NCBI GenBank assembly: GCA_030431435.1
Contig: JAUIJI010000006.1
Coordinates: 1-49,829 of the forward strand
DNA length: 49,829 nucleotides
Direction: 5' to 3'
Origin: Alphaproteobacteria bacterium
GTDB taxonomy: Bacteria > Pseudomonadota > Alphaproteobacteria > Sphingomonadales > Sphingomonadaceae
The position numbers and the translations under genes were made by a program. Position 1 is the first letter of the stretch. Each line of letters starts with the position of its first letter. Below are positions 8,153-15,685 of this stretch, piece after piece. The notes beneath the pieces were generated by a model. That model worked only from the letters and a program-made list of their open reading frames with translations, made no database searches and was not told where the DNA came from.

Positions 8153-9357
8153 GTGAGCATGAGTTGATAATTCGCATCGCGGCCAAGGGCGATGGCGTCA
8201 CCGCGTCTGGCCATCATGTTGCCGGGGCGGCACCGGGCGATACGGTCGACTCCAGCGGGATCGTGAAGCGCGGTCCGCACTATGTGCAGCCGCCTTGCAG
8301 GCATTTCGAACGCTGTGGCGGCTGCGAGTTGCAGCATTGCGACGATGCCTCGCTGGCAGAATTTGTGAGCAACCGCGTGCTGTTCGCCGCACAATCGCAC
8401 GGGCTTGACCCGCAGGTGGTGAAGCCTGCGCATCTCTCGCCACCAATGAGCCGCCGCCGCGCTACGCTGCACGCAGTAAACGGCGGTGGTGGCAAGGCGA
8501 TGATCGGCTTTCGCGAGGCCGGATCGCACCGTGTTGTCGGCCTCAGCGAGTGCCACATTCTCGCACCAGATCTTTTTGCACTGGTCGGTCCGCTTGGAGC
8601 ATGGCTGTCGAAGCGCAAGGGCAAATACGCCGCCGATATCGACCTTGCGCTTGTTGACCAGGGCGTGGACTGCGCGATCCGTAACATCACGGTCGAAGGT
8701 CTCGACCAGATCGAGGACCTGCTCGATTTCTGCCGCGACAATGGCGTGGCGCGCCTCGGGCTGGATCAGGGCTTCGGCCCGGAGACCTTCTGGGAGCCTG
8801 AGCCTGTCACCGTCACGCTGGGCGGCATGCCCGTCGCCTATCCCGCAGGTTCCTTCCTGCAAGCCACGGCGGACGGCGAAGCGGCATTGGTGAATGCCGT
8901 GACCGAATGGCTCGATGGATGCTCGCAGGTGGCAGACCTGTTCTCAGGTCTCGGCACCTTCGCCTTCGCGCTGGGCCGCAAGAGCCAGGTCACTGCCTAT
9001 GAAGCCGCGCGCGATGCCGTGCTCGCCTGCAAATCTGCCAATCGCGGTCCTGCCAAATCGGTAGAGACCGAGCATCGCGACCTATTCCGCAATCCTCTGC
9101 GGCCTGATGAGCTGGCGCGCTTTGATGGCGTCGTCCTCGATCCGCCGCGTGCAGGCGCTCGCTCACAAGTCGAGCAACTGGCACAATCTTCGGTGCCGCG
9201 CATTGCCTATGTCAGCTGCAATCCTTCCAGCTGGGCGCGTGACGGGGCCTTGTTGAAGGAGGCGGGATACGATCTGGTGGAAGTGCGCCCGGTGGGCCAG
9301 TTCCGCTGGTCAACCCATGTCGAGCTGGCGAGCCTGTTCGTGAAGGGCGGCGAGTAA
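8149..9357 (+). CDS. 23S rRNA (uracil-C5) methyltransferase, RumA/RlmD-like
   Basis: A 402-residue SAM-dependent RNA m5U methyltransferase. Four cysteines spaced as C-x5-C-x2-C-x4-C (CRHFERCGGCELQHC, about residues 50-64) match the [4Fe-4S] site of RlmD/RlmC enzymes. The C-terminal methyltransferase domain has DLFSGLGTFAFAL (SAM binding), LDPPRAGA, and YVSCNPSSWARD with the catalytic Cys. The N-terminal TRAM-like region is short, as in alphaproteobacterial members. The start is GTG at 8149 in a GTGA overlap with the upstream stop. Its last 48 bp overlap the 3' end of the convergent hydrolase gene. Which uridine is modified cannot be read from the sequence. Confidence 0.92.
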   Translation: MSEHELIIRIAAKGDGVTASGHHVAGAAPGDTVDSSGIVKRGPHYVQPPCRHFERCGGCELQHCDDASLAEFVSNRVLFAAQSHGLDPQVVKPAHLSPPMSRRRATLHAVNGGGGKAMIGFREAGSHRVVGLSECHILAPDLFALVGPLGAWLSKRKGKYAADIDLALVDQGVDCAIRNITVEGLDQIEDLLDFCRDNGVARLGLDQGFGPETFWEPEPVTVTLGGMPVAYPAGSFLQATADGEAALVNAVTEWLDGCSQVADLFSGLGTFAFALGRKSQVTAYEAARDAVLACKSANRGPAKSVETEHRDLFRNPLRPDELARFDGVVLDPPRAGARSQVEQLAQSSVPRIAYVSCNPSSWARDGALLKEAGYDLVEVRPVGQFRWSTHVELASLFVKGGE

Positions 9358-10104
9358 CTCGTTGTAAAGCCAGTCCCTTGCATGGTCCTCGGCAAAGGAA
9401 TGACCGGCGTTTTCGCAGATATGCCAGCGATCCTCGGTCTCGGGAATGGCTGACATGAAAGCCTGACCCGTCCGGTCATTCTCGGCGATGAGGAAGCGCA
9501 CATCCCCTGCATAGGTGGCGAGGCCAGCGCGCATCTGCTCTGCCAACGATGACGGCGGTGCGGGGGGCGAAAGGGCTCGCCTGATCCCTCCAGCCAGCTT
9601 GGAAAGCGACACACCGCCGGTCAGCAGGCGGACGAGCTCGCGCGGGTTTTTCAGCTTTTCCACATAGCGCCGACGCACCGCGTCTGGCGGGGGAGCTTCG
9701 TCAACAGCGTCAAATGTCCACGGATTGGCAAGGACCAGTGCGCTGCAGCCCGATCCGCCGTTGAGCAACAGCGCGCTGGCAGCGTCACAATTGCCAAAGC
9801 CGACGACGGCGATGCCGGGGATGTCCTCCTCAAATGCAAGCAGAGCCTTGGCCACGTCCGCTTCGCTCGCTTCAAACCCGCCATTTTCGCCGCCACTGTC
9901 GCCCACGCCGCGGCGGTCGAAGCGCAGGACGGGGAAGCCAGCAGCGGCAATGCGCGCGGCCAGTTGTGACTGCCCGGAAAAGGCACCCGCGCGTGTCTCG
10001 TTCCCTCCTGACACGATCAGCAGGCCGACCTTGCCGGGGGCTTCGTCGAGCGTGCAGGCGATCGCATCTCCCTCGCAATCGACCAGGAAGTGGCGGCGGC
10101 TCAT
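9310..10104 (-). CDS. Exosortase A system-associated alpha/beta hydrolase 1
   Basis: A 264-residue alpha/beta hydrolase of the type found only near exosortase A loci. The oxyanion region IVSGGNETRAGAFSGQSQLA (about residues 31-50), FDRRGVGDSGG and the nucleophile elbow VGFGNCDAASALLL are visible. In the elbow the usual GxSxG reads G-N-C-D-A, so Cys may replace Ser, as in dienelactone hydrolases. The late HSFAEDHARDWL supplies the His. Substrate is unknown. It starts at ATG 10104 in an ATGA overlap with hydrolase 2, and its 3' end overlaps the convergent rRNA methyltransferase gene by 48 bp. It is the last gene of a four-gene minus-strand unit. Confidence 0.88.
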   Translation of the reverse strand: MSRRHFLVDCEGDAIACTLDEAPGKVGLLIVSGGNETRAGAFSGQSQLAARIAAAGFPVLRFDRRGVGDSGGENGGFEASEADVAKALLAFEEDIPGIAVVGFGNCDAASALLLNGGSGCSALVLANPWTFDAVDEAPPPDAVRRRYVEKLKNPRELVRLLTGGVSLSKLAGGIRRALSPPAPPSSLAEQMRAGLATYAGDVRFLIAENDRTGQAFMSAIPETEDRWHICENAGHSFAEDHARDWLYNELLAALHEQARQLDMG

Positions 10105-10766
10105 TCAACTAGCCCTCGAGCGACGAGTGCGGCGAGCGCGGCGGCCTGCGCCTCGTCATGTTCTGGCTCGGCGCGCAGCCACAGGGCGGGGCCGCCAAGC
10201 TCTGCCTGCCTGATTTCTGTGAGTGCGGATTCGCTCGGCAATTCTGCTCCTGAAAGCTGCTCGATCATTCTCGGGCCCAGCTCATAACCCGCCAGTTCCA
10301 GCCCTTCAGCCTTGCCGAGTTCCAGCAGATCCGTGCTTTTCTCTTCACGCCCGGCTTCCTTGGCTGAGATCGTTCGCGCGCGAAGCAAGGCGCGCAAGGC
10401 AGACTTGCCGGCCAGCGGAGCATAGGCAAAGCCGGGAAGTGCGGGCGCGATATTGGCTCCGGCGCGGATGGCGAGGATATGGGTGCAGCCCAGCTTTCCT
10501 GCCGCGCTTGCTGCCGCTCCGCGCCAGCTATCGAGGTCCTGTTCCTGCATCAGCGCGAGGCTTTCATTGCATCCCGGCAGGTCGGGCAAGACGCTCGCAA
10601 TCCCGCGCTTCTCCAGCAACCGCATCGTCTGGATGGTGAAGTGCCTCAGCTTGTTGCTCTCGTCGAACCAGGCAGGGAGCACCAGCAGGCGCGGGGCCTT
10701 GTTCGGGCCGAAACGGATCGCCAGTTCCTCGCTGCCACCGGGCGCTTGCCAGGATTGCAGCTGCAA
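10101..10766 (-). CDS. Exosortase A system-associated hydrolase 2
   Basis: A 221-residue protein with an alpha/beta-hydrolase-like layout. LLVLPAWFDESNKLRHFT (about residues 31-48) is typical of the exosortase-associated hydrolase 2 family, and PDLPGCNESLALMQEQDLDSW follows. The position of the nucleophile reads ILAIRAGANIAPAL, with no Ser, Cys or Asp in the elbow, so catalysis in the ordinary way is doubtful. It may be a partner of hydrolase 1 or a binding protein. It is ATGA-coupled to hydrolase 1 and lies 11 bp after the acyl carrier protein gene. I accept the ATG at 10766, which gives the family's usual start. Confidence 0.82.
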   Translation of the reverse strand: MQLQSWQAPGGSEELAIRFGPNKAPRLLVLPAWFDESNKLRHFTIQTMRLLEKRGIASVLPDLPGCNESLALMQEQDLDSWRGAAASAAGKLGCTHILAIRAGANIAPALPGFAYAPLAGKSALRALLRARTISAKEAGREEKSTDLLELGKAEGLELAGYELGPRMIEQLSGAELPSESALTEIRQAELGGPALWLRAEPEHDEAQAAALAALVARGLVE

Positions 10767-10777
10767 GGCGGACCCTC

Positions 10778-11071
10778 TCAGCCTTCTTCGCGCTTGGCGG
10801 TGACAAAGGCGAGTAGGCCGCCGAAGGTTTCGAGCATTTCGCCGTCTACCTCGTCATCCTCGATCAGGATATCGAGGCGGTCTTCCACTTCGGTCAGCAG
10901 CCCTGCTACGGCCATGGAATCGAGCTCAGGCAGATGGCCGAACAGCCCGGTGTCCTCGGTGAATTCGGCAACCTCCTCGGCATCAAGGCCGAGCACGTCC
11001 TGCAGCACCTGGCGCAGGATCAGCTCCACCTCGATATCATCGTCGCGAACGGCAGGCAGGTTATCGCTCAT
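10778..11071 (-). CDS. Acyl carrier protein, exosortase-associated
   Basis: A 97-residue acidic four-helix carrier protein. The phosphopantetheine site is Ser at about residue 52 in PELDSMAVAGLL, matching the DSM/DSL motif. Flanking helices fit the fold (VELILRQVLQDVLGL; LLTEVEDRLDILIEDDEV). It sits between the GNAT-like transferase and hydrolase 2 on the minus strand, within a module that also has an acyl-CoA ligase, so it probably carries the activated acyl or aminoacyl group for polymer or protein decoration. It is distinct from the fatty-acid ACP because no fab genes are nearby and its helix I is extended. Spacing is 9 bp to the upstream gene and 11 bp to the downstream gene. Confidence 0.9.
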   Translation of the reverse strand: MSDNLPAVRDDDIEVELILRQVLQDVLGLDAEEVAEFTEDTGLFGHLPELDSMAVAGLLTEVEDRLDILIEDDEVDGEMLETFGGLLAFVTAKREEG

Positions 11072-11080
11072 GCAGCGCCT

Positions 11081-12064
11081 CTAGCCAGCACTTTGCCGGG
11101 AAACAAGCTTGCGCAACGCCGCCTTGGCGATAATCGGCCAGTTGGCAGGCGATCCGGGGCGCAGGCAGGTGAGCGAGAAGCGCGGCCGGGTGGCTTCCAT
11201 CCAGTCTGCCTTGTAGCCATCGTTGCCGGTACCGAAATCGACTTCGGAGACGCCGTCTCTGTCGATCACTTCCTCGAACAGCGCGGCTGTCAGAGTGGTG
11301 CCCGGTGAGAGCTTCTGTGCGCTTTCGAGATGCGCCAGCTTGTGGATGTAGGCCGTTCCGCCTTCAACGGTCCAGAATTGCGCCGCGACGGGTTCCCCCT
11401 CGGCCAGCGCCATGCCGAACAGGTAATGACCCTTGGCGCTTTCGCTTTCGGCAAAGGCGCGCAGCAGGGCGGGATCGCCTTCCTCGGGCTTCCAGCTTTC
11501 GGCGTAGATCGCCTCATAGGCGGCCCAGTCAGCGGGATCGAAGGTGCGTTTGAGGATCACTTCCACCTTCTTCGCCTTGCGTTTCAGCGTGGTGCGCAAT
11601 TTTCCGGGGCGCGACGCGATGTATTCAGCGTAGCTGCGGCCATTGACGGGCAGGTAGTGGTTGGTGTCGCACTCCTCGCGGATCACCGTCCATCCGGCAG
11701 TGCGGAAACCGGCTTCGAGCTTCGATGTGAGCGGGTTTTCGGGAGCGAGCTTGGCGAAGTTTACGCGGCTACGCTTCTCAGCCAGATTCTTCGCCAACTT
11801 ACAGAACAGTTCGGGGCGAGGCTCGCCTTTCACCAATGGCGACCAGGTGAAGGCATACCAGTTGGTAAAGACTTCCAGCCCGTCCGGACCCGTCGTCAGC
11901 GGCAGGCAGACGGATGCGTTCTCGCCACTCGCCACGGCGAGCAATGGCCGGTGTCCAGCCTCTTCCAGCAAGGCAAACCAGCCCGGCTGCGCGAAGGGGC
12001 CCTTGCCCGAAAGGCCAAGGGGATGCAGATGTTTAACGGTATCGTGATAGCTGATCGCTTCCAC
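11081..12064 (-). CDS. GNAT family N-acyltransferase (CelD/BioF2-like)
   Basis: A 327-residue protein of the FemAB/CelD-type double GNAT fold. Recognisable parts are LRTTLKRKAKKVEV (about residues 153-166), then YAESWKPEEGDP, VAAQFWTVEGGTAYIHKLAHLESAQKLSPGTTL (about 230-262) and VDFGTGNDGYKADWM. The last resembles acetyltransferase-like proteins of polysaccharide loci. It probably transfers an acyl group from the neighbouring carrier protein or CoA to an amine; the substrate is unknown. The start is GTG at 12064, only 23 bp from the divergent ligase start. It is the first gene of the minus-strand unit with the carrier protein and both hydrolases. Confidence 0.8.
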   Translation of the reverse strand: MEAISYHDTVKHLHPLGLSGKGPFAQPGWFALLEEAGHRPLLAVASGENASVCLPLTTGPDGLEVFTNWYAFTWSPLVKGEPRPELFCKLAKNLAEKRSRVNFAKLAPENPLTSKLEAGFRTAGWTVIREECDTNHYLPVNGRSYAEYIASRPGKLRTTLKRKAKKVEVILKRTFDPADWAAYEAIYAESWKPEEGDPALLRAFAESESAKGHYLFGMALAEGEPVAAQFWTVEGGTAYIHKLAHLESAQKLSPGTTLTAALFEEVIDRDGVSEVDFGTGNDGYKADWMEATRPRFSLTCLRPGSPANWPIIAKAALRKLVSRQSAG

Positions 12065-12087
12065 AGTAATTCGCCCCGGAGCCTTTC

Positions 12088-13602
12088 TTGCCTGTACCGC
12101 TCGATCCCGTTGCTAAACCGCTCGACCATCTTGCCCTGATCGGACGCGATGAGGATATGGCATTGGTCCTGCGCGGGCAAAGCCTTAGCTGGAAGGACTT
12201 AAGAAGCCGTGTGAGCCTGCTTGCGTCGTGGCTGGCGGAGTTGGTGCCGACCAAGGGCGCGCGGGTGGCGACATGGGCGGCAAAGGGTGAACTCACGTGC
12301 TTAATGCCGCTCGCCGCAGCACGGGCAGGGCTGGTGCATGTGCCCATCAATCCGCTGCTCAAACATGCGCAAGTAAAGCACATTCTGGCAGACAGCGGCA
12401 CAAGCGCCCTGATCGGCACCGAAGCGCGCCTGAAAAGCCTTGAGGAGGGCGATGCGCCCGCTGATTGCATGGTGATTGGCGAAAAAGCGGCGTGGGAGCA
12501 GGCAGAGGCGCTCGGCGCCAATCTTGGGCCATCCGATAGTGATCCGGAAAGCCTGTGCGCGATCCTCTACACCAGCGGGTCCACAGGCAAGCCCAAGGGT
12601 GTGATGCTGAGCCATGCGAACCTGTGGCTCGGCGCGGTGAGCGTGGCGCATTACCTCGGCATGGAAAGCGACGATGTGACGCTGGCGGTCTTGCCCCTCA
12701 GCTTCGACTACGGGCAGAACCAGCTGCTTTCGACCTGGTATGCCGGTGGCTGCGTGGTGCCGCTGGATTATCTGACCCCGCGCGATGTGCTGAAGGCTTG
12801 CGCCAACCACGGTATTACGACCCTCGCAGCCGTGCCTCCGCTGTGGGTGCAACTGGTTGAGCAGGACTGGCCGCAAGAGGCGGTGACGCCAATGCGCCGC
12901 CTGACGAACAGTGGCGGCGCGCTCACCACAGAGCTGGTGAGAGATTTGCGGCGTATCTTCCCGCAATCACGTCTTTTTCCCATGTACGGCCTTACCGAGG
13001 CCTTCCGTTCAACCTATCTCCATCCCAAGTGGGTGGACGAGCATCCGACCTCGATGGGCATGGCCATTCCCTTCGCTGAAATCCTTGTGATTGCCGATGA
13101 TGGCGAACTGGCCGGGGCCTTGGAGGAGGGCGAGCTTGTTCACTGCGGACCTTTGGTGGCGCAAGGGTACTGGCAGGATGCGGAGCGCACCGCCGAACGC
13201 TTCAAGCCCGCCCCGTCGATGTCCGAATATGGTGGAACCGCCGTGTGGTCAGGAGACCGCGTGTTTCGCGATGTTGAGGGCCTGCTCTATTTTGTCGGCA
13301 GGCGCGATGCGATGATAAAGAGCGCGGGCAACCGCATCAGCCCGCAGGAAGTGGAGGACGCCGCCGTGGCCACCGGATTTGCCGAAGAAGCCGTCGCCAT
13401 CGGCGTGCCTGACGACAGGCTGGGCCAGGCGATCCACCTCGTCGTGCGGGGGTCGGGCGATGAGGAGGCCTTGCGCAAGGCGCTGCGCAAGGACCTGCCC
13501 AATTTCATGCAGCCTGCCGAAATCCGCTGGCTCGATGCCATGCCGCTCAACCCCAATGGCAAGATCGATCGCAGCCTGCTGGCACGTGAGGCGCGGGCAT
13601 GA
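12088..13602 (+). CDS. Acyl-CoA ligase (AMP-forming), exosortase A system-associated
   Basis: A 504-residue adenylate-forming enzyme that activates a carboxylic acid with ATP and transfers it to CoA or a carrier protein. The AMP-binding loop YTSGSTGKPKG lies at about residues 161-171, MYGLTEAF near 297, SGDRVFRDVEGLLYFVGRRD near 392-411, and the C-terminal catalytic Lys is in NPNGKIDRS near 490. The start is TTG at 12088 with GGAG six bases before it; an ATG 69 bp downstream is possible but would remove the first strand. It is divergent from the GNAT gene and ATGA-coupled to the decarboxylase. The specific acid is not known. Confidence 0.92.
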   Translation: MPVPLDPVAKPLDHLALIGRDEDMALVLRGQSLSWKDLRSRVSLLASWLAELVPTKGARVATWAAKGELTCLMPLAAARAGLVHVPINPLLKHAQVKHILADSGTSALIGTEARLKSLEEGDAPADCMVIGEKAAWEQAEALGANLGPSDSDPESLCAILYTSGSTGKPKGVMLSHANLWLGAVSVAHYLGMESDDVTLAVLPLSFDYGQNQLLSTWYAGGCVVPLDYLTPRDVLKACANHGITTLAAVPPLWVQLVEQDWPQEAVTPMRRLTNSGGALTTELVRDLRRIFPQSRLFPMYGLTEAFRSTYLHPKWVDEHPTSMGMAIPFAEILVIADDGELAGALEEGELVHCGPLVAQGYWQDAERTAERFKPAPSMSEYGGTAVWSGDRVFRDVEGLLYFVGRRDAMIKSAGNRISPQEVEDAAVATGFAEEAVAIGVPDDRLGQAIHLVVRGSGDEEALRKALRKDLPNFMQPAEIRWLDAMPLNPNGKIDRSLLAREARA

Positions 13603-14825
13603 AGGCGCTTGGTCCGATCCCCGCCGGATTCGCCGCTCTCGATGGCGAACTGGCCATCGGTGGCCGCAAGGTGAGTGTGCTGGTGAAGGAAGCGGGCGAC
13701 ACGCCGCTGTTCGTCTATTCCCGTGACATGATCGATGCCCGCTTGGCGGCGCTTCGTGGAGCGATGCCGGAACGGCTCAACATCCACTATGCGATGAAGG
13801 CGAACCCGTTTGCGTCTTTGCTGGAACATATGGCCGAACTGGTGGACGGTCTCGACATCGCATCCGGTGGAGAGCTCAGGCAAGCCCGCGATGCCGGCTT
13901 CCTGCCGCGCGAGATCAGTTTCGCAGGCCCCGGCAAACGCGATGCGGAAATTTTCGCCGCCGTAAAGGCAGGGGTCACGCTCAACCTCGAATCCGCCAAT
14001 GAAGCGCAGCGTGCGCTTGAAGCGGGCACCGCGCTTGGCATCGCGCCCCGCCTTGCGATCCGGGTGAATCCCGACTTCGAACTGCGCGGTTCGGGGATGA
14101 AGATGGGTGGCGGGGCCAAACCTTTCGGGATCGATAAGGCACAGGTTCCTGAACTGGCGAAGAAAATCATCGCAGCTGGTGCCCAATGGCGCGGGCTGCA
14201 TATCTACACCGGCAGTCAGGCGCTGGATGCCGATGCGGTGATCGAGACCCAGGCCAATGTTCTGGACCTTGCCGCGCAATTGTCTGAGGAAATCGGCACG
14301 CCATTGCCGCATCTCAACATGGGTGGTGGCTTCGGCATTCCATATTTCGACAAGGACACGCCGCTGGATATTGCAAAGGTCGGAGCAGCGTTGAAAGAGC
14401 GATTCGCTGCCTTGCCGTCGATCCTGCAAGAGACTGATTTTGCAATTGAACTGGGCCGCTATCTGGTGGGCGAGGCGGGGGTTTACCTGACCCGCATCGT
14501 GGACCGGAAGGTGAGCCACGGCGTGACCTACCTCGTCACCGATGGCGGATTGCATCACCAGCTGGCTGCGTCCGGCAATTTCGGCACCGTCGTGCGCCGC
14601 AACTATCCCGCTGCGATCGCTACCCGGTTCGGGGCCGAGCCGGAGGAAGAGGTCAATATCGTCGGCTGCCTGTGCACTCCGCTCGACAGGCTTGCGGATC
14701 AGGCGATGATGCCTCGTGCCGAAGTGGGCGATATTGTCGCCATTTTCTGCGCCGGAGCCTATGGCGCAAGCGCCAGCCCGGCCTCTTTCCTTGGCCAGGG
14801 TCCGGCAAAGGAAATGCTGGTTTAA
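13599..14825 (+). CDS. PLP-dependent decarboxylase, exosortase A system-associated
   Basis: A 408-residue fold-type III enzyme of the ornithine/diaminopimelate/arginine decarboxylase group. The PLP Lys is about residue 67 in HYAMKANP. Further motifs are DIASGGEL, GLHIYTGSQ near 200, NMGGGFGIPY near 240, the ELGRYLVGEAGVY phosphate/active-site stretch, CLCTPLDRL with the across-interface Cys, and GAYGASAS near the end. It probably decarboxylates an amino acid to give an amine for the module; which one cannot be read. The start ATG overlaps the ligase stop (ATGA), so both are made together. The stop is followed by the leader region of the exopolysaccharide operon. Confidence 0.92.
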   Translation: MKALGPIPAGFAALDGELAIGGRKVSVLVKEAGDTPLFVYSRDMIDARLAALRGAMPERLNIHYAMKANPFASLLEHMAELVDGLDIASGGELRQARDAGFLPREISFAGPGKRDAEIFAAVKAGVTLNLESANEAQRALEAGTALGIAPRLAIRVNPDFELRGSGMKMGGGAKPFGIDKAQVPELAKKIIAAGAQWRGLHIYTGSQALDADAVIETQANVLDLAAQLSEEIGTPLPHLNMGGGFGIPYFDKDTPLDIAKVGAALKERFAALPSILQETDFAIELGRYLVGEAGVYLTRIVDRKVSHGVTYLVTDGGLHHQLAASGNFGTVVRRNYPAAIATRFGAEPEEEVNIVGCLCTPLDRLADQAMMPRAEVGDIVAIFCAGAYGASASPASFLGQGPAKEMLV

Positions 14826-15015
14826 CGCCGGCGCTGCGCCGCGTCCCCATTTGGGACAGGCCTTCAAAAACCCGGCTGAAACCGCCCGTTTGGCCGAAAG
14901 GCTAACGCAATGTTCACCCTTTTTCGCGAGAAGCATCAACGGATCCGCAGGTAGCGGGATCGTGTCGGCAGCGTCCGGGGCGTCTCCCATGCCTGAAACC
15001 CTTGAGGACGCGAAG
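14826..15015 (+). promoter_or_regulatory. Leader region of the exopolysaccharide operon
   Basis: These 190 bp separate the decarboxylase from the export gene and are the largest gap in the locus, so a promoter for the operon is likely here. A small GC-rich hairpin (ggcgctgcgcc) lies just after the decarboxylase stop. I see no convincing sigma-70 pair, and the nearest sigma-54-like sequence (ttgggacaggccttca) lacks the invariant GC at -12. Confidence 0.4.
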
Positions 15016-15660
15016 ATGCGAACGAACACACTTACCCGCCTTCTGGCAGCCGGAGCCACGGCTTCGCTGGCGCTAACCGGTTGCAACAGCACCGCCAATG
15101 CACCGCAGCTGGCCCCGGCAACCTTTGTTGCCATGCAGGAAGGTCCGGGCGAGGAATATGTCATTGGCCCGCTTGATGAATTGACCATCCACGTCTGGCG
15201 CAATGACGAGCTGGGCGCGCAGGTGCAGGTCCGTCCGGACGGGCGCATCACCACGCCGCTGGTGCCGGACATGCCCGCCGTGGGCAAGACGCCGACGATG
15301 CTGGCAGAGGACGTTCGCCTGCAGCTTTCGCAGTATATCTCCGATCCGCTGGTGACGGTGATCGTCAACAAGTTTGCCGGCACGTTCAGCCAGCAGGTTC
15401 GCGTTGTCGGCGCGACTGACCAGCCTGCATCGCTGCCTTACCGCGCCAATATGACGCTGCTCGACGCGATGATTTCGGTCGGCGGCCTTTCCGAATTCGC
15501 ATCGGGTAACAAGGCCAAGCTGATCCGCTTCGACCGGACGACCGGCCGTCAGGAAGAGTACGCGCTGCGCCTGGGAGACCTCCTCCGCAAGGGCGAGAGC
15601 GAGGCGAACGTGATGCTCATGCCGGGTGATGTGATCATCATCCCGGAAAGCATGTTCTGA
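15016..15660 (+). CDS. XrtA-system polysaccharide export lipoprotein (Wza-like)
   Basis: A 214-residue periplasmic/outer-membrane lipoprotein of the polysaccharide export family. The lipobox ALTGC places the acylated Cys at about residue 23. The export domain begins EEYVIGPLDELTIHVWRNDELGAQVQVRPDGRI (about 46-78) and is followed by one SLBB-like domain (VRVVGATDQPASLPYRANMTLLDAMISVGGLSEFA). It ends MLMPGDVIIIPESMF, the usual finish. I chose the ATG at 15016 because GAGGA lies seven bases upstream and a signal peptide follows directly; earlier in-frame ATGs lack these. It is the first gene of the operon and probably forms the outer-membrane end of the export channel. Confidence 0.92.
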   Translation: MRTNTLTRLLAAGATASLALTGCNSTANAPQLAPATFVAMQEGPGEEYVIGPLDELTIHVWRNDELGAQVQVRPDGRITTPLVPDMPAVGKTPTMLAEDVRLQLSQYISDPLVTVIVNKFAGTFSQQVRVVGATDQPASLPYRANMTLLDAMISVGGLSEFASGNKAKLIRFDRTTGRQEEYALRLGDLLRKGESEANVMLMPGDVIIIPESMF

Positions 15661-15685
15661 GGCTGACGAGGCAGGGAACACGAAC

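Noticed and set aside
14855-14870. Sigma-54-like site before the exopolysaccharide operon (ttgggacaggccttca)
   Set aside because: The -24 half is close to consensus but the invariant GC of the -12 half is missing.
13287-15383. Open frame of 698 codons antisense to the ligase and decarboxylase
   Set aside because: It is a shadow of two ATGA-coupled genes and has the biased Arg/Ala composition of antisense frames in GC-rich DNA.
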